Below, piece by piece: positions 1 to 5,722 of a stretch of DNA of 9,441 nucleotides (position 1 is the first letter of the stretch; each line of letters begins with the position of its first letter). Origin of the DNA: JALOOE01 sp964423545 (GTDB taxonomy: Bacteria > Chloroflexota > Anaerolineae > CG2-30-64-16); assembly GCA_964423545.1 (NCBI GenBank), contig CAYRFV010000228.1:1-9441 (forward strand), given 5' to 3'. The position numbers were made by a program, and so were the translations under genes. The notes beneath the pieces were generated by a model. The model was not told where the DNA came from. It did not search any database and saw only the letters and a list, made by a program, of their open reading frames with translations.

Positions 1-444
1 ATGGCGCAGCTCAACCTGCGGAAATCGCTGCTGGGGCTGATTCTTGTCTACCTGACATGGTCTCCGTTTTCGATCCTGGTCTTGCGCGACTATTTCCTGA
101 CTTTGCCCCTGGAATTAGCCGATGCCGCTCACATTGACGGCTGCTCAGAATACGGCGTCTTCTGGCGCGTTTTCCTGCCTTTGGCGGCGCCAGCGCTGGT
201 CACGGTTGCCATCTTCTTCTTCCTGTGGTCTTGGAACAACTTCATCTGGCCGCTGGTCCTCATCCAGGATCGGGAGTGGTATACCATACAGATGGGCGTC
301 TACCAGTACAGGGATCAGTACGAGACCGATTTTTCGAAGCAGATTGCCGCCTTGTCTATTGCTATCTGGCCTCCGCTGCTTTTCTATGTCGCTTTCAGGA
401 AGCAGATCCAGAAGGGGCTGACGGCCGGCGCGCTCAAAATGTAG
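1..444 (+). CDS. Carbohydrate ABC transporter permease, MalG type (5' part outside window)
   Basis: C-terminal 147 residues of an inner-membrane permease of the MalG/binding-protein-dependent transport family, which would carry a sugar across the membrane together with a second permease, a binding protein and an ATPase that are not in the window. The diagnostic feature is the cytoplasmic EAA loop at about residues 38-66 (ELADAAHIDG... then LPLAAPAL), which contacts the ATPase. Hydrophobic stretches at about 9-28, 63-84 and 115-132 fit the last membrane helices, and the protein ends in the family-typical GALK-x tail. Family members are about 270-290 residues, so roughly half is missing; the ATG at position 1 is most likely an internal methionine. 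Stop TAG at 442-444 lies 24 bp before the enolase-like gene, suggesting one transcript. Substrate unknown; a sugar or sugar acid is inferred from the neighbours. Confidence 0.9.
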   Translation: MAQLNLRKSLLGLILVYLTWSPFSILVLRDYFLTLPLELADAAHIDGCSEYGVFWRVFLPLAAPALVTVAIFFFLWSWNNFIWPLVLIQDREWYTIQMGVYQYRDQYETDFSKQIAALSIAIWPPLLFYVAFRKQIQKGLTAGALKM

Positions 445-453
445 CCATCATAC

Positions 454-460
454 AGGGGGG
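454..460 (+). promoter_or_regulatory. Ribosome binding site of the enolase-like gene
   Basis: AGGGGGG lies 8 nt upstream of the ATG at 469, within the 24-bp gap after the permease stop. It supports that start and argues that the enolase-like gene is translated independently from the permease message. Confidence 0.6.
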
Positions 461-468
461 TTGATCAC

Positions 469-1740
469 ATGACTGTTCGTATCACCGATGTCTCTGCCAG
501 GGAGATCTTTGCTCAACGTGGCGTGCTGTCGCTACAGACGACGGTCACCACCGACAACGGCGCGCGCGGCGTCTCCACGCCGGAATCAGGCGTGTCAACC
601 GGCAAATACGAGGCGCGTTTCTTGCTGGATAACGACGAGCGATACGGTGGCCTGGGCGTCCGGAAGGCCGCGGAGTCGGTCAACACGCTCATTGCCCCGG
701 CGCTGCGGGGGCTGGATGTGAGCGATCAGATGGCGATTGACGAGACGATGATCAGCCTCGATGGCGCGCCAGGTAAGAACCGGCTGGGCGCAAACGCCAT
801 CGTCGGTGTGTCGCTGGCGTCATTGAAGGCGGCGGCAGCCAGTTGCGGACTGCCGCTCTATCGCTACATCGGCGGGGCCAACGCCTGCACGCTGCCGGTG
901 CCCTTGCCCGGTTTTGGCACCGGCGGCCGCTATCGCGACCCCGGCGCGGCGCGCTGGTTCAAGCCCAGCTACCAATTTGCCCCCTTTGGGGCCGGCAGCT
1001 ACTCGCAGGCGCTGCATGTCGGTTGGCGCTGCATCGAAGAAACAAAAAAGCTGTTGAAGCAGCGTTATCCTGATACCTATTTCCCGCAGTATTACGCGCA
1101 AGGCCTGGCAGGCGTCATTCAGAATGACGCCGAACTGCTCGATGCGATGAGCGAGAGCATCGCCCGGCTGGGCTATCAGGGGCAGGTAGGCATCTACTTC
1201 GATTGCGCTGCGCAGTGCTACTACGAGCCGGATACAGATCGTTACGTAGGGCTGTTCTCCGCCGGCGAAAAGACGCGCGATGATATCATCAAGCTTTTGC
1301 AGCAGTGGATTGCCCGCTATCCCATCATGTCGCTCGAGGATCCGTTGCACGAGGAGGATATCGAAGGTCACGCGCTGGCGACGCGGGAGCTAGGGATCGA
1401 AGTGGTGGGCGACGATCTGTTCACGACGAATATCGAGCGGCTGCGCCAGGGCATCGCTCTCGGCGCATGCAACTCAATGGTGCTCAAGATATCGCAGGTC
1501 GGAACGGTCAGCGAGGCCTTGGCTGCTTGCCGGTTAGCGCTCAGCAGCGGCTACAATGTGCATCCCTGCGGTAGCCGCGGAGATAAGGACTCGATCGGCG
1601 CCTTTGCCGTTGGACTCAACGCAGGTCAGGTGCGCGCCGAGGGGTTCAACCAGCTCGTAGCCATCGAAGAGCACCTCGGCAAGAACGCTGTGTGGCCCGG
1701 AAAAGCTGCGTTCAAGGGCTGGCGTAACCGTGAACGGTAG
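469..1740 (+). CDS. Enolase-family protein with altered active site (probably not a canonical enolase)
   Basis: 423-residue protein clearly homologous to enolase over its whole length: N-terminal domain with RYGGLGV, RLGANAIVGVSLA and GLPLYRYIGG (residues 58-136), then the barrel domain with SLEDPL, VGDDLFTTN and LKISQVGT. Mg2+ ligands are present as D245, E290 and D315, and the catalytic-base lysine (yeast K345) is K340. The mobile loop serine is kept in ESGVSTG (39-45). By eye against yeast enolase, H159 corresponds to Y155, E168 to S167, the proton-relay E211 (GDEGG motif) to Q211, and K396 to R389 in GQVR. About nine residues between that position and FNQL are missing, and the SHRSGE phosphate-binding segment is rearranged (HPCGSRGD). 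The lid and phosphate-binding parts are therefore changed while the metal site remains. I infer an enolase-fold lyase or isomerase acting on another acid, in a sugar-uptake operon. Simple annotation as phosphopyruvate hydratase would probably be wrong. Confidence 0.88.
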   Translation: MTVRITDVSAREIFAQRGVLSLQTTVTTDNGARGVSTPESGVSTGKYEARFLLDNDERYGGLGVRKAAESVNTLIAPALRGLDVSDQMAIDETMISLDGAPGKNRLGANAIVGVSLASLKAAAASCGLPLYRYIGGANACTLPVPLPGFGTGGRYRDPGAARWFKPSYQFAPFGAGSYSQALHVGWRCIEETKKLLKQRYPDTYFPQYYAQGLAGVIQNDAELLDAMSESIARLGYQGQVGIYFDCAAQCYYEPDTDRYVGLFSAGEKTRDDIIKLLQQWIARYPIMSLEDPLHEEDIEGHALATRELGIEVVGDDLFTTNIERLRQGIALGACNSMVLKISQVGTVSEALAACRLALSSGYNVHPCGSRGDKDSIGAFAVGLNAGQVRAEGFNQLVAIEEHLGKNAVWPGKAAFKGWRNRER

Positions 1741-1821
1741 GCTACGTTTCGGGGATGGCATCGGACAGCGCCGCCAGTTGTTCGCCCGGCCTTCAGAGGC
1801 ATCAGACAATAGAGGGAGAAG

Positions 1822-3744
1822 ATGAACGGCTACAACGGACGCATCCTGCGCGTCAACCTGACCACCGGCGCGCACACCGTCGAGACGCCGCCGGCGAGCT
1901 TCTATCGCCGCTACGCCGGCGGCCGCAACTTCGGCGCATACTACCTGCTCAACGAGGTGCCGACAGGCGCCGATCCGCTCGGGCCAGACAATAAGCTGAT
2001 CTTCGCGGTCAGCATGTTGACCGGTGCGACCTTCTCCGGGCAGTCGCGCGCCAGCGTCGTGGGTAAGTCGCCCCTCACCGGCGGCTGGGGCGAGGCGGAA
2101 GCCGGCGGCTTCTGGCCGGCCGAGTTCAAGGCCGCGGGCTATGACGCGCTGATCATCGAGGGCGCGGCAGCCGAGCCATGCTATCTGTGGATCCACGACG
2201 GCGAGGTCGAGCTGCGGCCGGCGGGCCACATTTGGGGCAAGGAAACGAAGGAGTCCGAGGAAATCCTGCAAGCTGAGGTGGGCGATCCGAAGGCACGCGT
2301 CGCGCAGATCGGGATCGCGGGCGAAAACCAGGTGCGCTTCGCCTGCATCGTCAACGACCTCTCCCACTTCTACGGCCGCACCGGCCTGGGCGCGGTGATG
2401 GGCGCCAAGCGGCTGCGTGCGATCATCGTGCGCGGCACGCGCAAGCCAGAGCTCGCCGATCCGAAGGCCGCACGCGATCTGACACTGAAGTTCAACAAGG
2501 CGATCCCCACCCATCCCGCGCTGCCGATCCATCAGGCGTTAGGGACGGCCAAGGGCGTGTTGCCACTGGATGCGGCCGGCATGTTGCCCACGCGCAACTT
2601 CCGCGGGGGCAGCTTTGCGGGTGCAGCCGAGATTTCCGGAGAGCGGATGCGCGATACGATCCTGCAGCGAAACGACACATGCTACTCCTGCGCCACGCGC
2701 TGCAAGCGCGTGGTCGCCTACGATGGCCCGGAGTTTCGCATCGAGCCAGAGTACGGCGGCCCAGAGTACGAGACGATCGGCTCCTTCGGCTCCGGTTGTC
2801 TGATTGACGATATCAAGGTGGTGGCGAAGGCCAACGAGCTGTGCAACAAGTACGGCATGGACACCATCTCGCTGGCGCTGACGATCGCCTGCGCCATGGA
2901 GTGCTTCGAGCACGGGCTGCTGACGCCCGACGACACAGACGGCCTCGACCTGCGCTTCGGCAACCGGGCGGCGCTGCTGGTCTGCGTCGAGAAGGCCGCA
3001 CGGCGCGAAGGGTTCGGCGACCGCCTGGCCGAAGGCTCGCGGCGGCTGGCCGATCGCATCGGCGGCGACGCGCGGCAATTCGCCATGCAGATCAAGGGCC
3101 AGGAGCTGCCCGCGCACGAGCCGCGCGGCAAGTGGGGCGTCGCGCTTGGCTATGCGCTCTCGCCCACCGGCGCCGACCACCTGAACGCAGCGCACGATCC
3201 CGGGTTCGCGGTGGACGCCGACCCGAAGACGAGCTGGATCAGCCTGGACGACATCCGGTCGCTCGGCATCGTGGAGCCGGTCCCGCAGCTCTCCCTCGGC
3301 CCCGACAAGGTGCGGCTGTTCACCCGGCTCCAGGACGTGTGGAGCCTGATCAACGTCATCGACTTCTGCCTGTTCGACATGGTGCCCGAATTCTCGATCT
3401 ACCAGTTGGACGATATCATGCAGGCCGTGCGCGTGGTCACGGGCTGGAACACCAGCCTGACGGAGCTGCTGCTGTGGGGTGAGCGCGGACTCAACCTGGC
3501 GCGCGCATTCAATGTGCGCGAGGGGCTGACCGCGGCCGATGACACCTTGCCCGACCGCCTCTTCCAGCCGCTGGAATCGGGCGCGTTCGCGGGCGTAGCG
3601 ATCCCGCGCGCCGAATTCCACGAGGCGGTGGCGCTCTACTACGCGATGCGCGGCTGGGACAGCGACGGCCGGCCGACGGCGGCACGATTGCATCTTCTTG
3701 ACCTGGGCTGGGTGATCCCGCTCCTGCATGCAGATCACGATTGA
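1822..3744 (+). CDS. Aldehyde:ferredoxin oxidoreductase family (tungstopterin, [4Fe-4S])
   Basis: 640-residue cytoplasmic enzyme of the AOR family, which oxidises aldehydes to carboxylates (or the reverse) with ferredoxin, using a bis-pyranopterin tungsten (sometimes molybdenum) cofactor and one [4Fe-4S] cluster. The start MNGYNGRILRVNLTTG is the standard AOR N-terminus and fixes the ATG, with GGGAG just upstream (1814-1818, short spacing). Cofactor-domain signatures include GGRNFGAYYL (33-42), GKSPLTGGWGEAEAGG (81-96) and YGRTGLGAVMGAKRLRAI (184-201). Cluster ligands are C287, C290 and C294 (CYSCATRC) plus C516 (VIDFCLF). Other family motifs are YGMDTIS (344-350), PAHEPRGKWGVALGYALSPTG (430-450, the DPR-G segment) and GERGLNLARAFNVREG (553-568). 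Length is usual (about 600-640). The gene overlaps the MoaD-like gene by 17 bp. The aldehyde substrate is unknown; neighbours point to sugar-acid catabolism. Confidence 0.95.
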   Translation: MNGYNGRILRVNLTTGAHTVETPPASFYRRYAGGRNFGAYYLLNEVPTGADPLGPDNKLIFAVSMLTGATFSGQSRASVVGKSPLTGGWGEAEAGGFWPAEFKAAGYDALIIEGAAAEPCYLWIHDGEVELRPAGHIWGKETKESEEILQAEVGDPKARVAQIGIAGENQVRFACIVNDLSHFYGRTGLGAVMGAKRLRAIIVRGTRKPELADPKAARDLTLKFNKAIPTHPALPIHQALGTAKGVLPLDAAGMLPTRNFRGGSFAGAAEISGERMRDTILQRNDTCYSCATRCKRVVAYDGPEFRIEPEYGGPEYETIGSFGSGCLIDDIKVVAKANELCNKYGMDTISLALTIACAMECFEHGLLTPDDTDGLDLRFGNRAALLVCVEKAARREGFGDRLAEGSRRLADRIGGDARQFAMQIKGQELPAHEPRGKWGVALGYALSPTGADHLNAAHDPGFAVDADPKTSWISLDDIRSLGIVEPVPQLSLGPDKVRLFTRLQDVWSLINVIDFCLFDMVPEFSIYQLDDIMQAVRVVTGWNTSLTELLLWGERGLNLARAFNVREGLTAADDTLPDRLFQPLESGAFAGVAIPRAEFHEAVALYYAMRGWDSDGRPTAARLHLLDLGWVIPLLHADHD

Positions 3745-3964
3745 GCTGGTCGGCTTTTTGTCTCAAACGCGCCAGGCGCAGGAGCTACGCGCTGGCCTCA
3801 TCGAACTGCCCGAAGACGCTACTTTGGGAGACGCGCTGGCCGTCGTGGGGGTCGCTCCCGATATGCCGCTGATGGCAACCCTCAACGGCGCACGCAGCGA
3901 TGTCAGCCAGCCGCTGCGCGACGGCGACGTGGTGCGCCTCATCCCGCCCATCGGCGGGGGATAA
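3728..3964 (+). CDS. MoaD/ThiS-family sulfur-carrier protein, AOR-associated
   Basis: 78-residue ubiquitin-like protein. It has the beta-grasp pattern: N-terminal strand MQITIELVGFL, a central helix (ATLGDALAVVG, 31-41), then LMATLNG (48-54) and LRDGDVVRLIPPIGGG at the C-terminus. The terminal Gly-Gly is the thiocarboxylate-forming end of MoaD/ThiS proteins, and the R-DGD-V-IPP-GG ending is typical of MoaD, which supplies dithiolene sulfur to molybdopterin. Dedicated MoaD-like genes commonly sit beside AOR genes, so a role in making the tungstopterin for the upstream AOR is the natural inference. Its ATG lies inside the AOR coding region (17-bp overlap, different frame) with no clear Shine-Dalgarno, which suggests translational coupling to the AOR. 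Confidence 0.88.
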   Translation: MQITIELVGFLSQTRQAQELRAGLIELPEDATLGDALAVVGVAPDMPLMATLNGARSDVSQPLRDGDVVRLIPPIGGG

Positions 3965-3967
3965 CAC

Positions 3968-4172
3968 ATGAACATCGTCTTCATCACCGACGACCAGCAC
4001 CGCTGGGACGTCTACGACACATTGCGGACACGATTGATGCGTTCACGGCCCGGCGGGCCTGCCGGCCCGGCGGGCCTGCCGTTGGTTGGAGGAGCATCAC
4101 CGCCGGGCCGCGCCCCTTTTCCTGCATGTCTCGTGCGGTGCTGGACAAAGACAGCGAACTGGGGCTGCCTGA
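3968..4172 (+). pseudogene. Sulfatase remnant (internally deleted, frameshifted)
   Basis: Starts 3 nt after the MoaD-like stop with MNIVFITDDQHRWD, a close match to the N-terminus of alkaline-phosphatase-fold sulfatases, including the acidic metal-binding pair. Similarity ends at about 4010. A different frame from 4012 then reads LRHIADTIDAFTARRAC. After the second copy of a 17-bp tandem repeat (4046-4079) a third frame reads RWLEEHHRRAAPLFLHVSC (4080-4136), which resembles the mid-protein sulfatase segment ending PFFLHVSF. Removing one repeat copy joins the last two pieces into a single frame. A normal sulfatase is about 450-500 residues. The segment with the C-x-P-x-R formylglycine motif and the whole C-terminal half are absent, so no active enzyme can be made. 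The third frame stops at TGA 4170-4172. The N-terminal match is fairly firm; assigning the middle piece is by eye. Confidence 0.6.
4046..4079 (+). repeat. Perfect tandem duplication, 2 x 17 bp
   Basis: CGGCCCGGCGGGCCTGC occurs twice back to back, at 4046-4062 and 4063-4079, with no mismatch. Because 17 is not a multiple of 3, the duplication shifts frame inside the sulfatase remnant. The unit is rich in complementary GGC/GCC runs and could fold, which favours replication slippage. Confidence 0.9.
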
Positions 4173-4388
4173 GACGACAACTGCTCGAGCCTCTCAGCCG
4201 GCGGGTGACGCCGGACACGGCAGCGCACGTATGGGCTGACAAAGGGCTGCGTCGGACGGTGATTCGGTGAAAGCGTTGGCGATGCGCCAGGGCTCACCAC
4301 AGTGGCACAGCGGACGCAACAGCAGAGACGAAAGACGCCGCTGCGCGATCTACGTCTTTGCAGCGAACTGCGGCGCCACGCCTTTTCG
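4173..4388. other. Non-coding stretch before the mandelate racemase-type gene
   Basis: Frames here are open only by high GC content and none shows a recognisable family motif. It may contain further decayed sulfatase sequence that I cannot recognise. A small stem TGGCG-ATG-CGCCA lies at 4277-4289 without a T-run. No convincing -35/-10 pair was seen. Confidence 0.4.
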
Positions 4389-4390
4389 AT

Positions 4391-4394
4391 GGAG
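4391..4394 (+). promoter_or_regulatory. Ribosome binding site deciding the start at 4401
   Basis: GGAG is placed 6 nt before the ATG at 4401, from which the protein begins MKIESIQTGILRVPL, the usual enolase-superfamily N-terminus. The in-frame ATGs at 4302 and 4389 lack comparable sites and would add residues without homology. Confidence 0.65.
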
Positions 4395-4400
4395 ATCAAC

Positions 4401-5579
4401 ATGAAAATCGAGAGCATCCAAACCGGCATCCTGCGCGTGCCGCTGTGTAGCCAGCGCTTCTACTCGTCGCAGTGCGCGTTCCCGGAGCGCAAAAGCTTGC
4501 TGGTGAAGATCACGACCGATGACGGCCTGATCGGCTGGGGCGAGGGCGGGCAGTACGGGCCGGCCGAGCCGGTGGCCGCGTGCATCAACGCAGTGCTGGC
4601 GCCGCAGCTCATCGGCCGCGACCCGTGCGCGCCGGTGCGCATTTGGGAGGAGCTTTACGCGTCCACGCGCGACTTCGGGCAGAAGGGCGCATACATCGAA
4701 GCACAAAGCGCCATCGACATCGCCCTGTGGGACATCCTGGGGCAGGCGCTCGGCCAGCCGATCCACCGCTTGCTCGGCGGCGCGTTCCGTGACAGCGTGC
4801 CGGCCTACGCCACCGGCTTCTACTACACGGGGGAGGACTACCTGAACCACCGCGCTGACATGGCACGGCTGACCGCCGAGGCGCAGGCCTACGTTGAGAC
4901 CGGCTTCGACATGCTCAAGATCAAAGTCGGGCTGTTGACCGTTGAGGCCGACCTGGAGCGGGTGGCCGCGATTCGAGAGATCATCGGCCCGCAGACGCGG
5001 CTGTTGGTGGACTGCAACCACGCCTACAACGTCGTCACCGCCATCCAGATCGGCCGCGAGCTGGAGAAGCTGGGGGTGCGTTGGCTGGAAGAGCCGGTGA
5101 CGCCCGAAGATCGCGACGGCTATCGCCACGCACGTGCGGCGCTCAACATCCCCATCGCGGGCGGCGAGTGTGAGTACACGCGCTACGGCTTCCGCGATTT
5201 CCTGAGCGCCGGCTGCGTGGACATCGCGCAGCCCGACCTGTGCGTCGCGGGCGGCTTCTCGGAGCTGCTCAAGATCCACGCACTCGCCTCAAGCCTGGGC
5301 GTCTGGCTGATCCCGCACGTTTGGGGATCAGGCATCGCTCTCGCCGCGGCCCTCCACTTCCTGGCGTTCTTGCCGCCCTTCCCCCACACTGCCAACCCGA
5401 TCGCCCTTCAGAACGAGCCGGTCGTTGAGTTTGACCGCAGTCCTAACCCCCTTCGGGACGATCTTCTGACCGACCCGATTCACCTCGTGGATGGACGTGT
5501 GCCAGTGCCGCAAGGTCCAGGGCTGGGCATATGCGTTGATGAGGCTGCGCTGCGAAAGTACTGCCCTGATCCTTTCTGA
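4401..5579 (+). CDS. Mandelate racemase/muconate-lactonizing enzyme family protein (likely acid-sugar dehydratase)
   Basis: 392 residues, normal for the MR subgroup of the enolase superfamily, which removes the proton alpha to a carboxylate on a Mg2+ site; most members acting on sugar acids are dehydratases giving 2-keto-3-deoxy acids. The capping domain is residues 1-130 (GWGEGG at 45-50, SAIDIALWDILG at 103-114, LLGG at 124-127). In the barrel the K-x-K base is K173/K175 (LKIKVG). Metal ligands are D204 (VDCNHAY), E230 (LEEP) and E256 (GGE). The second base is the H306/D279 dyad (IPHVWGSG and IAQPDL), and E343 in VVEFDRSPNP is the probable late carboxylate. All catalytic positions are intact, so it should be active. 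Substrate cannot be assigned: the DCNHAY motif does not match a characterised acid-sugar dehydratase that I can name with confidence. It lies between the sulfatase remnant and the URO-D-family gene and is probably co-expressed with the latter. Confidence 0.92.
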   Translation: MKIESIQTGILRVPLCSQRFYSSQCAFPERKSLLVKITTDDGLIGWGEGGQYGPAEPVAACINAVLAPQLIGRDPCAPVRIWEELYASTRDFGQKGAYIEAQSAIDIALWDILGQALGQPIHRLLGGAFRDSVPAYATGFYYTGEDYLNHRADMARLTAEAQAYVETGFDMLKIKVGLLTVEADLERVAAIREIIGPQTRLLVDCNHAYNVVTAIQIGRELEKLGVRWLEEPVTPEDRDGYRHARAALNIPIAGGECEYTRYGFRDFLSAGCVDIAQPDLCVAGGFSELLKIHALASSLGVWLIPHVWGSGIALAAALHFLAFLPPFPHTANPIALQNEPVVEFDRSPNPLRDDLLTDPIHLVDGRVPVPQGPGLGICVDEAALRKYCPDPF

Positions 5580-5706
5580 GTACAGACTTGTATGGAGCAC
5601 TGCGGCCACGCCCCGGTATACCTGACGGCTGCCGGTCAAGGCGGCCTGACGACTTGCCCTTGGCTCGCGATGTGCTCCTCAGGACCGTCACAACCGCACC
5701 TCCCTT

Positions 5707-5714
5707 GGAAGGAG
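5707..5714 (+). promoter_or_regulatory. Ribosome binding site deciding the GTG start at 5723
   Basis: GGAAGGAG lies 8 nt before GTG 5723, where similarity to the family begins (VAYLHQPDF...). The frame stays open upstream to an ATG at 5588, but the 45 extra residues (Arg/Pro/Asp-rich) look like read-through of the gap after the previous gene. Confidence 0.75.
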
Positions 5715-5722
5715 TTTTTCGC

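Noticed and set aside
469..1740. Annotation as the housekeeping glycolytic enolase (eno)
   Set aside because: Catalytic and phosphate-binding positions are altered and the gene sits in a transport/catabolic cluster.
1534..2532. 332-codon minus-strand open frame spanning the enolase-like/AOR junction
   Set aside because: Crosses two real genes and their gap, no motif, no ribosome binding site considered convincing.
2539..3738. 399-codon open frame on the minus strand across AOR
   Set aside because: Antisense shadow of a high-GC3 gene; Arg/Gln/His/Val-rich sequence with no family motif, while the plus strand is an unmistakable AOR.
3968..4270. An intact 100-residue small protein
   Set aside because: Only the first 14 residues look like a protein family (sulfatase); the rest is Pro/Gly/Arg-rich sequence created by the repeat and frameshift.
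4277..4289. Small stem-loop TGGCG-ATG-CGCCA as terminator
   Set aside because: Five-bp stem with a 3-nt loop and no T-run; expected by chance at this GC content.
4302..4400. Longer start for the MR-type protein
   Set aside because: Adds 33 Arg/Gln-rich residues without homology; GGAG 6 nt before ATG 4401 fits better.
4350..5279. 309-codon minus-strand open frame over the MR-type gene
   Set aside because: Shadow of the enolase-superfamily gene, which has all catalytic residues on the plus strand.
5588..5722. Longer start for the URO-D-family protein
   Set aside because: The 45 added residues look like translated intergenic DNA; strong GGAAGGAG precedes GTG 5723.
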